Source: Pezicula radicicola (Eukaryota; Ascomycota; Leotiomycetes; Helotiales; Dermateaceae). From it: 64,000 nucleotides of DNA. The stretch is taken from positions 502,439-566,438 of the forward strand of contig PDUO01000032.1 in the NCBI GenBank assembly GCA_003008705.1, in the 5' to 3' direction. A model generated the notes under the pieces. The model saw nothing but the letters and a program-made list of their open reading frames with translations. It had not been told where the DNA came from and made no database searches. Position 1 is the first letter of the stretch, and every line of letters begins with the position of its first letter. Position numbers and translations under genes: made by a program. Of this stretch, positions 24,916 through 36,245 are shown piece by piece.

Positions 24916-27900
24916 AGAAGGGTAATTAAAGCTAAGGTAATATTAATTTAGATATAGAAGATAAACTATAAACTAAAAATATAAAGTTATAGAATAAATT
25001 CCTAATCTCTATTCCTTCTAATAGAACTACCTTAAAGTAGATTATAAAGATAATAATAAGCTTAGTAGTAGAGGAATAAATTATAAAAATAAAAGTAATT
25101 TTTATATATATAGAGTAGATTTACCTACTTTAGCCTAAAGAGTTAGACCTATTTATCTCTTCTTGGATAGTATATTATCTACTAAAGACCTAGTTCTACT
25201 AGAGAGAAAATACTAATTATTACTAGGTTTAGAATTAGTATTCTATACTCCTAGTAGATAGTTATATAACTATTTTAGAGAAGGTAGACTTTTCTTATAG
25301 TCGAAGACTCTATTACTATTATATTAAGGACTTGAGTAATAGTTATATAAACGTAGTAGGGTTAACTATTATATAGGAATTATTAAAAGAGTTAGACTTT
25401 TATTATAAGTATAGTTAAAGTTATAAGAGCTTGAATAATAACTACTTAAATATAGTAATAGAGTTCTAAGTATTTAGTAACTAAGATCTTTATAATAAGA
25501 AGTAATTAGAGTCTCTTAGTAACTAAAAACCTTAGTATAGGAAGTAGAAGATAAAGAGTCCTCTATATTAACTATCTTTATCTAGTTAAGGCTTATAGCT
25601 ATAAGGTTAAGTTCTATTACTAAGTCTCTCCGCTCTTCTATTATATTATTTAGTAGATTAAGGTTATAAATTATAGTCTCTATATTCTACTCTAGTAAAG
25701 TCTATTATATATAAGGGTTATTATATACTAGGATAAAAGAGCTAGCTCTAATTACTTTATTATATATTATAAAATCCCTAGTTCCTTAAACCTTAATATT
25801 CTACCTTTATAATATATTAGTAAATAGTATTCTATAGGATATTAGAGAGTTAACTTATAGTAGGTTTATAATATATTATCTAATTAGCTAACTAGTAGTA
25901 ATATAAAATACCTCTAACTTAGATTTTTACTTTAAGTATAGTACTAAATAAACTCTCTATCTTATAGCTCTTCTTAAAGAGAGTAGTTTTCTAATTATAT
26001 AATCTTATATCTATAATTATAGTTTTCTTAGAGAGGAGGGTTATTTTATAGAAATAGGAGTACTAATTCTACTTTATAAAAGAGATATTATTAGTTTAAA
26101 GTATATACTTCTATAGAGCTAGGATATAGAAAGTATATTATATATATACTATAGTAGTAGTTTATTCTACTAATGAAATATATAGAAAATATATAGTTAT
26201 AAATTTAGTACTCTAAATTTAATTACTACTAAGCCTTTAGACTTTAGTAAGAAGTCTTTATTATTTTTCTATTTTTTAAATAATAGACTTCTAGACTTCT
26301 AGACTTCTAGAAACTATATTAATAATTATAATAATAGTCTATTAAATAAGTTTATTTATTAAGGGTTACCTAGGTACTTAGAGGTAGTATCTTTTATATA
26401 TATAAAAAAAATATCTCTATAACTATAAATCTTACTTAGTAGTATATAGTATCTATTACTATAATTACTATCTTTCTTATACTCTATTATATAAGCTTTA
26501 TTATCTTAATATTTCTTATTTTATAATTTTAAACTCTAGCTCTTAAGTATATTACTTATTTACTACTTATATATTACTATTTAAATAATATTATTAAGCT
26601 TTAGAGTACTATAGTTAAAGACTATATTATTATAAATAGATTTTATATAGGTTTTAATATTTAAACTACTTCTAATCTATTTACTTAATCTAGTATAATA
26701 GTATTAATTAACTTAGTACTACTATTCCTTAATAGTTAAACTAGTATAATAGTAAATTTTCTAAATATCTCCCTTTATATATACTATTTAGTATATTACT
26801 AGATTAGATAGATTATTATTCTTTAAAGTAGTTTATATATTACCTTAGTTATTATATCTAGTAAACTATAGACCTTTAATTCTTTTTAAATTTCTAGTAT
26901 CTTAGTAAGTTTATCTTCTAATATTTAGAGTATAACTAATAATAAAAGAAGGTTACTTTAGTATTAGTATTAATTCTTCTTTTATCTCTCTATTTTATTC
27001 AAAGACTAATATATAAGTTCTTTTTAAAAGTTTATCTAGTTCTTATATTTATTACTATCTTAGTTCTACTTAAATATCTTAATCCTCTTAGAATTACTAT
27101 ATTAATTTTTCTAATTATTTCTTTATTAATTTAGATTTTTAATACTATCTTATAGTTATTAAGATTAGCTTATTATAACTCTAGTAGAGGAAGATAATAA
27201 AAACTAAATTAAATAACTATTATCTACTTTACTAAAGGATCTATTAATAACGAGAGTAGTACTATAAGAGTAACTATCTACTTATCTAGGAAATAAAAAG
27301 TTTATCTAGACTAGTATTATTATCTTTTCCTGACGGATATAGGAACTAGCTAGTAATTTTAATTATACCCCTATATTATAATATAGTAGAACTACTCTAT
27401 AGTAACTAATACTTTATTATTTCTTATATAACCTCAAGGAGGTATTAGTACTAAATTAGTTAGAAGGAAATTAATTAGAAAGGTTATACTAGATAAACCT
27501 TATAGTAAAGACCTCTAGTTAGAAAATTATAAAATAATAATCTTAATTACTAAAGGTATTAGAATAGCTAGAATTCTACTCTATATTTAATATATAACTA
27601 ATTAGAGATTACTCCTAGATAAGATCTAGGCTTACTAGTATAGAAGGGGTCTTATTACTAAAAAGATTAATATTTACTAGGTCTTAGAAGATAATACTTA
27701 GGAAGAGTAGATTTTAGATTAGATTAAGGATCTTTATAATATAAATAAAAATAATATAAGTACTTAAGGTTATAACTCTTACTATAAGTATTAATATAAC
27801 TATAAGCTTATTTTATTATTCTCTTACTTCTATCTATATAAAAAGATAAAACCTCTACTAGTTTCTAGTAATAAATATTAGTAATTCCTCTATTAGTAAG

Positions 27901-28950
27901 AGATACTTCTAATTATTAAAGACCTTATAGTTAAAGAAATCTAGTATTTACTAGAAAAGACTAAGGTTATAGATATATTTAGTAGTAGAATAATAATAGC
28001 TCTTTCGCCTCTTTAACTTATCTTCTAGTCTATAGTTACTTAGGATTTAATAATATAATCTATAATATAGTTCTTAGGACTATAAATAAATACTAAGATA
28101 TTGAATTTACTAAGATTAAGTATTAACTATAAGGTATTCGAGAGGCTTTTCTAAAGGTATAAAGACTAGATAATAATAATATAGAGATAGTAACTATTAA
28201 GAATAATCAGGGAAGGTACTTAGTAAAGTCTAGAACGAAGTTATATTTAAGTAAAGGGTTAACTATTATTAATAATAAGGAAGGCCTTATTAAACCCTAT
28301 TCTAGTATTACTACTAAGCTTGAGATAGTTAATAAGGAAGTAGAAATTAAGGATTTAGAGAAGGGATTACTAGAGAATAATATAGTAGGGAGTAAGAAAG
28401 AAGTAAAGGAGATAGTTTAAATAGAGGTGTTTTTAGTAGACTTAATTAATAAAGAAGCTTTAAAGGTCTATAGTATAAGATATATATAAAAGGAATACTC
28501 TATAGTTCTTAATAAAACTAAATATAATTATATATTTTATTAAATATTACTTAAAGCCTATAATAAAGTATAATTATTTATTATTTATAATTCTTATAAT
28601 AAAATTTATAATTCTTATCTCTTAGTCTTAAAGAATAGATTTAGCTTTTAAATAAAAATTAGTTTAAAATTAGTTTAGTATTTACTCTATAAGAGACTAA
28701 CTATCTTATAGAAGCTCCGAAAAGTAAAAATTCTAGAGTAAAGATAGAATATATTATAATAAAGAAAAAATAAATAAAATATAAAATATAATAATAATAA
28801 TATAATAAAGTACTATAAAATATAAATCTCTAATACTTCTCTACTAGACTTCAATACTAAATAATAGCTAAGTCCTCTATAATCTATAAGTAATAAAGGT
28901 AGAGAATATAAATAATAAGAGTAATATTAGACTAAATAATATAATCACTA

Positions 28951-29798
28951 ATCTTAATAGTACCTTCTCCTAGATTCAAAACAGAAATTCAAAGTTAAAT
29001 AACTCCTTCCGAAGGGTTAAGATAAATATAAAGCTTGATAGGACTAAAAATATTATTCCTAAAATTAAGTAGAGCTCGACAAATTCAGTACCTTTGAATA
29101 GGTTATCCAAGGATTACTAAGTATTATTCAATATCGGTCAGACAACTAGTGGTTCTGATGATATATCGAGAGGTATACAGTAATAAACAATAAAATCGTG
29201 AAAGCTAAAACAGAACTACTTTATCCCAATCGTGATATTAAGGAGGTTACTAGTAAAGGGAGTAGAGGCTATAGCTTTGATAGCTGGAGAAGAGGTACTT
29301 TACTTGTTGTTAAACTACGACTATTTAGCTTATACATCAGTAGAAAGTTAAACCTTATAATTAATATTACGATACCTACAGTTGAAGTCCCTTCGCCCAA
29401 TAATACACCTATTGGAAGGGCTATAGTTATAATAGCTAAAAGGATAAAGAGAGCGAAGACCGAAAGGTGAAGTATAATGAAGTTATTCTATATTATATAT
29501 AAAAGATCTAAAGGCTTCACTACAGAGATTTTATAATTTTAAGAAGAGTTATGAAATAGTAAGGACAAATCGTACTTCCATCTCGCAAATAGTGATCCCG
29601 GATATATAGAACCCCAGAACCCAGAACCCAGAATCCAGAACCCAGAAGTGGGATTCTGATTTAAGCGAAGCCGCTCGCAAGTACTAACCGTCACAATATA
29701 AATAAACTCATACCGATTCTCAAGACCAAAGACTAACCATTACAATAAATAAACTCCTCAAGATCAAAGAAACATTCATTCACTTCATAAAATAAACA
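28951..29798 (+). other. Transition zone and upstream region of the homeodomain relic
   Basis: Composition recovers from the AT tract. A 90-codon frame at 29198-29470 (begins MKAKTELLYPNRDI, uses ordinary codons) is basic and unrecognised. I cannot tell whether it is a gene fragment. From 29695 a roughly 48-bp segment (ACTAACCGTCACAATATAAA...) is repeated once as ACTAACCATTACAATAAATA, just before the ATG at 29799. Confidence 0.35.
29614..29647. repeat. CCAGAAC short tandem repeat
   Basis: About five consecutive 7-bp units of CCAGAAC (one with a T variant, CCAGAAT) lie about 150 bp upstream of the homeodomain relic. Confidence 0.85.
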
Positions 29799-30824
29799 AT
29801 GTCAAAAATCACCTACCAAGTAATCGATATATACAATGGCCGCCCCGTAACTAGTATATAGGTTGTCCTGAGAGTATAGATATACAGGATCCAATATACC
29901 CAGAGTACTTTTAAGTCAAGAACTACTTACAATGGTAGAGTCGACTATTAGGTTTCAATAGTAAATCAACTTTCTCTGTAAGATAAAGTAGCCCAGATAG
30001 TTACCGTAGGATATAACTCATAGTAGTAAATGGGATTTAATACAATATCCTACTTTGGAACAGAAAACAAGTACTGGTCAGTAGTGGATATTAATTTTAT
30101 AGTAAAATACATAGGCAATTACCACGTCTCACTATTTATAGGAACATACAACTACAAAGTCTACTTAACGCCATAGAAGGTTCCGATTGTCCCAGACTTA
30201 GAACTAGCCAGAACAGCCCTCGAAGAGAAGAAGGGTCTTTCAAAAGTACAGAAACTAAGCTTGATGGAGATATATTAAAAGAATCCCTATCCTGAAAGAG
30301 GTACCTATGACCGAATCGTAAGCGAGGTTGGCGTAGAAAAGAAGGAAATTCAGGCTTGGTTCAGTAACGAACATCAAAGAGATAGACGTCAACAAGGTTG
30401 GGTATCCAAAACCAAGCAAAGTAGAGAGATTACAGAAGGCGGCTTAGCTCATGGTCTACCAGAAAGTTTCAACGATGCAGAAACTATCGATCCGATACTT
30501 ATACTACCAGTAGAGAGAGGGGTGGTCGAGTCGCAACCGGTGTACCTTCCGCTTAAGTGGATTTCTGGGTCGGAAAATACTCTCACCCCAATAACAGTAG
30601 AGTTTATAATGAACGATGATACAATAAGCGATACAGAGTTTATAATATATATACAGGAGGTAGAGACTTCTTACACGTCCTATGAAACAAGTGAGGGACC
30701 GATCCGAACCGGCTTAATGGCGACAGTGAACGTAAAACGGAAAACAAAGAAGAAAGTGGCGGGGAGGAGAGGAGGTAGTGGAAGGAAGTCCTTAAAGCTA
30801 CGCAAACACTGTATTCATCCTTGA
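29799..30824 (+). pseudogene. RIP-inactivated fusion of a transthyretin/HIUase-like domain and a homeodomain
   Basis: One frame of 342 codons starts MSKITYQVIDIYNGRP and carries nine in-frame stops (codons 21, 27, 51, 61, 75, 76, 77, 126, 160). All are TAG/TAA and none is TGA, so all are explicable as C-to-T (or G-to-A in a Trp codon). Residues 3-124 match the transthyretin/5-hydroxyisourate hydrolase fold: ITYQVID near the start, FKSRTTYNGR, ISYFGTENKYWSVVDINF, and NYHVSLFIGTYNYKVYLTP in place of the usual HYHVPLLLSPY...YRGS ending. The N-terminal catalytic His and the final YRGS are missing, so uric-acid-pathway activity is doubtful. Residues 147-198 are a homeodomain: NPYPERGTYDRI, then VEKKEIQAWFSNEHQRDRR with the Trp-Phe-x-Asn recognition-helix core. 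The last 30 residues are basic (KRKTKKKVAGRRGG). The domain calls are my recognition from motifs, not a search. Confidence 0.65.
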
Positions 30825-30991
30825 CGGGCCAGTTCAGTTGTGTATTATCTGTTATTTCCTGCTCCACTGTCACTCAATATTCCTGTTCCGCTTATGTCTT
30901 TTCTGTCTTTTTATGTCCATATGGCTTATGAGGGCTGGAAGACGTCAAATTTAAGAGATAGAGTAACGTCTATCCCTGCGTCCCGAGACGC
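30825..30991. other. Short spacer ending in the palindromic repeat end
   Basis: There is no gene. From 30951 it carries AACGTCTATCCCTGCGTC and then CCGAGACGC, the same module (reverse orientation) seen at 4.2, 36.2 and 63.6 kb. The solo LTR begins directly after it at 30992. Confidence 0.6.
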
Positions 30992-31253
30992 TGTTGGATC
31001 CCAGATCACGTGTGGCTGCCTATTTAGGCAGCTACACTAGTTGGAGATTGGAAGAAGAAGTGATAGTAGCATGCTTAATTGTAGAAGCTGGCTGTCTAGG
31101 TGTTCTTATATAGACAATAGACCTGGCTGCCTAGTATAGGCAGCCACACGTGATCTGGGATCCAACAACACTCTATTGTCTATATATACACACCTAGATA
31201 GCCAGCTTTACAATGAAGTATACTACTATCACTTCTTCTTCCAATCCTCAACT
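30992..31253 (+). mobile_element. Solo LTR (about 128 bp) split by a second LTR of the same family
   Basis: The outer LTR runs 30992-31038 plus 31173-31253. It starts TGTTGGATCCCAGATCACG and ends CCTCAACT. It is flanked by a 5-bp duplication GACGC (30987-30991 and 31254-31258). Removing the inner insertion restores about 128 bp. No internal retroelement sequence is present, so this is a solo LTR left by recombination, or a very small non-autonomous element. Confidence 0.85.
31039..31167 (-). mobile_element. Inner solo LTR (129 bp) nested in the outer one
   Basis: This is the same LTR family in reverse orientation, from AGTTGGAGATTGG to GGGATCCAACA. A 5-bp duplication ACACT flanks it at 31034-31038 and 31168-31172. 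It contains short internal inverted repeats around GGCTGCCTA and TAGGCAGCC. Confidence 0.88.
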
Positions 31254-31680
31254 GACGCACCCTGTAGCGAGATAAATCGTAGGTACTTCAAGTTTAAGCG
31301 ACTTTAAATCTATGAACACGTTAAAAATTTTATTCATTTTCATTTCAGTGTATTGTATACTTCCCCCGAACACTCCTAACCTATTAATTCTGAAAATTAT
31401 TATCACGTCGTCGCCGCCCCATTAAATTGACAGAGGGCCTCCTTTTACACTATAATAGGACCCCTCGACTTACGACACCGCCATCAAGCTTTTTTACTTT
31501 TTAAATATATAGAACGATGAGATATAGATATCCAGGGTTTAATATAATGCTAAAACGGTATTCTCAGTCTTGTGGCGGCCAGAGCGCGCTATGTTATACG
31601 CCGTCGCCACATAGGCTGATACCTCCTCCAATCAAGCGATCAAGGATCCTGGTTAGCGGCGGTGTGGTTATAGTAATCTC
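31254..31680. repeat. Dispersed repeat 'E', copy 2 (inverted relative to copy 1)
   Basis: The reverse complement of 31316-31680 aligns with 1903-2266, and 31254-31315 aligns with 4127-4210. It is unbroken by pogo, so it shows the pre-insertion structure. It lies about 520 bp upstream of the NLR start at 32203. A RIPped copy in the same orientation is at 58486-58925. Confidence 0.85.
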
Positions 31681-32202
31681 GGTAAAATTGTAATAAAATC
31701 TGTGGCTGCTAAGCGTGTGGCTGCGACGTTTATGGCTGCGCGTGGAGGATCTGCCGGAAAATCCCGCTTCCCGACATCCTTCGAGCAGAGCAAAAAGTGG
31801 CCTGTGCAAAGCAGTCCCTCTTTCAGCGACCGTGGATGCCTTCATAACCGTCCCGTCCCCTCCCCTTAATCGCCACCTACAGCTTCTTACCGCTCTTCGA
31901 CTTTGTAGAAGCCGGCATCTCAACAACAGCGGACAACTTGTCCTAGAATCCAGTCTGTAAGTTAGTGTGTAAGGTTTCTAGTAAAATGAAGCGTCCTTCG
32001 CGTTCTGTCTGCCTTCGTCATGCAAGTGGCTGGCCAGGTTACGCCACGACACAGCCTCGTCGGCGGCGCCTACGACCACAACTGTATATCCTTCTCACGC
32101 TCAGTTCTTCAACGTCCCGACCTTTAAATCGCAACTTGCGCCAATTTGCCGAATTAGTGATACAAGTCGCGCTTACTATAAAATCGCTCGCGAACCTCCA
32201 GC
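31681..32202. promoter_or_regulatory. Upstream region of NLR gene 1
   Basis: The sequence is GC-balanced. No TATA box or other site stood out. Several overlapping short frames on both strands are shadows. It is bounded on the left by repeat E and on the right by the HET-domain ATG. Confidence 0.3.
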
Positions 32203-35200
32203 ATGTCTCTTATGCACCTCTTGCAACGCAAACCCAACGGCGAGATCGTCTTTCGCGAACCTATAAGCGGCGATGTCCCTGCCTACGCAATACTCTCTCA
32301 TACATGGGGAAAAGAGGAGGTCATCTTTCAGGATATCCAAGTCGGCGCGGGTATGAGCAAGACTATGAGCAAGGCTGGGTGGGAGAAGATACAGTTCTGC
32401 GCGAAGCAGGCCGCCGCTGATGGACTACAATACTTCTGGGTGGACACCTACTACATCGATAAGAAGAATGCGGTCGAGCTTGGAGCAGCGATCAATTCTA
32501 TGTTTCGGTGGTATCAGAACGCTGCGCGCTGCTACGTCTACCTTTCGGATATCTCCAAGCCCGACACCAGGCCGGATGACCAAAGTACATGGGAAGAAGC
32601 CTTCAGGAAGAGTCAATGGTTCACTCGAGGCTGGACACTTCAGGAGCTCATTGCACCAAGGCTGGTTGACTTCTTTAGCTTGGAGGGTAAGCAACTTGGG
32701 AGCAAGTTGTCGCTTGAGTCTGAGATATACGAAATTACCGGCATCGTAAACAAAGCTCTCCGAGGTGATGCATTGTCAAATTTTAGCATCAAAGAGCGGA
32801 GATCCTGGGCAGTACACCGTAATACTACTATTGAAGAAGATGAAGCCTACTACTTAATCGGGATCTTCGATGTATCCATGGTGCTAAATTACGGCGAGAG
32901 AAGGGACCAGGCATTCAGGCGGTTGGAGGATGAGATTCACATGATGTACAAGGGTCAGTTGTTTACATAGATATACTAACTAAAGCAACGAAACTAACCA
33001 GCACAGGGGTCGATTTTGAGCAACTTGCTGTCGGGCTCAACCTCGCGTCATTTCCTGAAGCTACACAGTTTGTCGCTAGAGAGAAGGAGCTATCGAAAAT
33101 GCACGAGCTACTTCAAGATCACAGTAGTCGATCCTGTGTCATCCTGCATAGTCTTGGGGGTATGGGAAAGACTCAGCTAGCGATTACATATACTAGACGA
33201 TACAAGGAGAAATATACAGCGATCTTCTGGCTAAACACGAATAACGAAGACTCACTCAAGCTGAGCTTTCGGGACGTCACTCAGCAGGTGCTGAGACATC
33301 ATCCTTCCACCAGTGTACTATCCAGCGTAGACCAAGATAAAGACCTCGATCAAGTTGTCAGTGTAGTCAAGGGCTGGCTTGACTCCCCACAGAACGCAAG
33401 GTAGCTAATGATCTACGATAACTTCGACAATCCTAAGACATCTGGCAATCTCGACAACTCGGCAGTCGACATACATCAATTCCTCCCTCGGTCTGATCAC
33501 GGCTCGATTATCATCACGACACGGTCGTCGCAAGTCAGGCAGGGTATACGAATTCATATTCAGAAACTACTAGATGTTAGGGAAGGTCTTAAGATTGTGT
33601 CTAATATATCAGGACGTAAGGGCATTGAAAAGGGTATGTCGGTATATTTGATAGTAGGAGCAAAGACAATACTAATAAGGCAGATCCTGATACTATAGCA
33701 CTTGTCGAGGAACTCAACGGCCTACCACTTACTCTGTCTACGGCAGGGGTATATCTCGAGCACGTAACGACGAGCTTCTCGGATTATCTTCAGCTTTATA
33801 AGACATCATGGTTGAAGCTTCAGACGACAAGTCCCCTGTTGGATTCCTATGAAGATCGTACACTATACACGACATGGTAGATCACTTTCGATCGGATCCA
33901 ACAGTAGAATACAGCATCAGTAAAACTACTCAAGCTATGGGCATATTTTGATCGACAGGACCTATGGTTTGACCTCCTTCGGCATGCAAACTCTGTAGAC
34001 GATGAATGGATACAGAAGCTTACGAAGGACGAACTGAACTTTAATGAGGCTATTACTCTACTATATACTTTCGGACTGGTTGATCCAGACAGGTCTCCTC
34101 AGCAGCAGGTCGGGGCTAGAGGGTATAGTGTGTATAGTTGTGTCCATTCATGGATAGTGTTTGTGCTTAACAAAGAGTGGGACAAGAGCCTTGCACGTCT
34201 GGCCTTAACTTGTGTGGCCTCGGAGGTTCCTGATACAAATGAAAAGCACTGGTGGCTCTCACAGCGGCGGCTCCTTCAACACGCAACACGACAGGCCTTC
34301 TTTATAGTAGACGCGAAGGTAGATGTAGACGGACTATATTGGGGTTTTCACAATCTGGGTGATCTTTACTCTGATCAAGGCAAGCTAGCAGAGGCAGAGG
34401 CGATGTATCTTCGAGCGCTGGAAGGCAAGGAGAAGGCACTTGGACCGGACCACATGTCAACACTCGATACGGTCAACAACCTAGGCAGCCTTTACAAAGA
34501 CCAAGGCAAGCTGGCAGAGGCAGAGGCAATATATCTTCGAGCGCTGGAAGGCTATAAGAAGGCACTTGGACCGGACCACACATCAACACTCTCAACGGTC
34601 CTTAACTTAGGCAGCCTCTACAGAGACCAAGGCAAGCTGGCAGAGGCAGAGGCGATGTATCTTCGAGCGCTGGAAGGCAAGGAGAAGGCACTTGGACCGG
34701 ACTATATATCAACACTCTCAACGGTCCATAACCTAGGCACCTTCTACAAAGGCCAAGGCAAGCTGGCAGAAGCAGAGGCGATGTATCTTCGAGCGCTGGA
34801 AGGCAAGGAGAAGGCACTTGGACCGGACCACATATCAACACTCTCAACGGTCCATAACCTAGGCACCTTCTACAAAGGCCAAGGCAAGCTGGCAGAAGCA
34901 GAGGCGATATATCTTCGAGTACTAGAAGGCAAGGAGAAGGCACTTGGACCGGACCACATGTTAACACTCTCAACGGTCCATAACCTAGGTAGTCTTTACA
35001 AAGGCCAAGGCAAGCTGGCAGAAGCAGAGGCGATGTATCTTCGAGCACTGCAAGGCTATGAGAACGCTCTTGGCCTTGAACTTGCCTCGTCTTATCTACC
35101 GGCGTTGAATACCATGTTCGCCTTTGGAGACCTCTTCTCGCAAACCGACCGGAAAGACATGGCAAGGGCAATGTATAATCGAGCATTGTCTGGATACACA

Positions 35201-35380
35201 ACCGTCCAAGGGCCTTCCTCGAAACGGTCTAGGCAAGTTGAAGATCGGCTTTAAGCGTTGCAAGTTGTGTCTGCTGAGTCGAATGTAGGTCAAAATGAGT
35301 TTACAGAGCCTGGAGTAGCAAATTCGAGGTCTTTAAAGCAGAAAATTCGCAAGCTAGGAAGGCGGCTGAACATTAGATAA
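32203..35380 (+). pseudogene. HET / NB-ARC / TPR (NLR-type) gene, broken by four RIP-type nonsense changes
   Basis: The gene model has three exons, 32203-32953, 33007-33633 and 33684-35380. The introns are 53 nt (GTCAGT...CACAG) and 50 nt (GTATGT...TACTAATA...GCAG), and both keep the frame exactly, giving 1,024 codons. The N-terminus is a HET domain (AYAILSHTWG at 27, WVDTYYIDK near 79, RGWTLQEL at 142). The NB-ARC P-loop is GGMGKT at 301-306, with a later MIYDNFDN Walker-B-like motif. The C-terminus has six or seven 42-residue TPRs. HET-NLR proteins of fungi control nonself recognition and regulated cell death (family knowledge). Nonsense codons are at 33402 (TGG to TAG, just before Walker B), 33878, 33905 and 35252 (CAG/CAA to TAG/TAA). 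All four are CpA-context transitions. After the last one the frame continues 41 codons to a TAA at 35378. The HET motif normally read as DTCCIDK is DTYYIDK here, two more G-to-A changes. Confidence 0.85.
34340..35090 (+). repeat. 126-bp tandem repeat encoding TPRs of NLR gene 1
   Basis: TATCTTCGAG recurs at exactly 126-bp intervals (34406, 34532, 34658, 34784, 34910, 35036). Each unit encodes a 42-residue TPR with LAEAEAMYLRALEG and ALGPDH. The units are nearly identical in DNA, as seen in fungal incompatibility genes that evolve by unit exchange (family knowledge). Confidence 0.93.
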
Positions 35381-35584
35381 GCCACGAGGGCTTCTTTCTC
35401 ACGGTTCTGCCATTAACTTACACGAGCACGGTATGATCTAGGTACGCCAGGAGGTACGCCTCGTGCTAGGACTTGACTGTCTCTGTCCATATTATCCTGC
35501 CGTTGCGATAGTGATGTAGAAGGAGACGAGAGACGGCGCTCCAGCGCCCAGGCACTAGCGTGCTGCCGCCTGCCGATAGAATAT
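35381..35584. other. Short spacer downstream of NLR gene 1
   Basis: There is no gene. It contains a direct pair GGTACGCC...GGTACGCC at about 35440-35460. No terminator signal was recognised. Confidence 0.3.
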
Positions 35585-36245
35585 TCGAGAAACCTGCACT
35601 TACGCCACGCACGTGACCATTGTACGCTATATATGTGCCAAGACCTGAGAATCGTGGCTAAGTAAAGTATAGCGAGACCGGGAGTGAACTTAGTAAATTA
35701 TAACTCGGCTAATGTACATTACTAAGCACCAAAACATGAGGCCGTCTCCTTACATCGGAGTAACTCCCGGACTACATTATTTTCCTCTTTAAGTATCTTT
35801 AAAATTTGGAGCTATATTCTTTGGATATAGAACCTTTGCCCAAGTACTCCGAATTTTAAAGAGACTCTAATAGTCGCGATTCAGTAGGGGGGAACGGCCG
35901 AAGCAGCGATCGGTGGCGTCATTAAACCGATCGATAGTATGACCAACCACAGTCTTTTTATTATTCCTAAGTAGTTTCCTTAAGGACAAATAGTTATAGA
36001 AAGTGGTATATTAATAACAACTTCGTAGACTTACTAAGAAAAAATTTATGATTCTAAAATTATAGATTCGTCTCGTAACAGGGTGCGTCAGTTGAGGATT
36101 AGAAGAAGAAGTGATAGTAGTATGCTTGATTGTAGAAGCTGGCTGTCTAGGTGTTCTTATATAGACAATAGACTGTAGCTGCCTGGTAGGCAGCCACATG
36201 TAATCCGGGATCCAACAGCGTCTCGCTACGCAGGGACAGACGTTA
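35585..36245. repeat. Dispersed repeat 'R', copy 1 (carries a solo LTR)
   Basis: Without the LTR insertion this copy is about 528 bp and aligns along its whole length with 63080-63608. Shared blocks include TCGAGAAACCTGCACTTA, CATTACTAAGCACC, AACTTCGTAGACTT and the palindromic end ACAGGGTGCGTC. The two copies differ mostly by transitions. It has no coding potential. It ends in CAGGGACAGACGTTA, the module shared with repeat E. Confidence 0.88.
36090..36217 (-). mobile_element. Solo LTR (128 bp), same family as at 31 kb
   Basis: It begins AGTTGAGGATTAGAAG and ends GGGATCCAACA, flanked by GCGTC at 36085-36089 and 36218-36222. In relative orientation and insertion point it matches the outer LTR at 30992: the duplicated pentamer is the same site read on the other strand. 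Confidence 0.9.

Larger units (their letters stand above)
9601..28950. other. 19-kb RIP-degraded AT tract with relic frames and minisatellites
   Basis: The sequence is dominated by TA, TAA, TAG and ATA words with very few CpA or CpG, and stops occur in all frames. No intact gene is present. Some relic frames can still be followed because nearly all their stops are TAG/TAA (former Gln or Trp codons): plus strand about 15890-16500 and 23320-23650, and minus strand about 9880-10160 (a K/E-rich segment) and 21850-22810 (repetitive protein). I could not assign a family to any of them. Open frames of 60 codons at 19853-20035 and 22523-22705 are chance survivors. Several tandem arrays are listed separately. 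Confidence 0.8.

Noticed and set aside
31594..31926. 110-codon minus-strand frame
   Set aside because: It spans the edge of repeat E into unique DNA, overlaps an opposite frame, and has no motif.
33634..33683. Apparent frameshift in NLR gene 1
   Set aside because: It is a 50-nt intron with GTATGT donor, TACTAATA branch site and GCAG acceptor. Removing it restores the frame exactly.
34602..35201. 199-codon minus-strand open frame
   Set aside because: Shadow of the TPR repeat of NLR gene 1. Its repetitive Leu/Pro/Cys sequence is dictated by the opposite strand.
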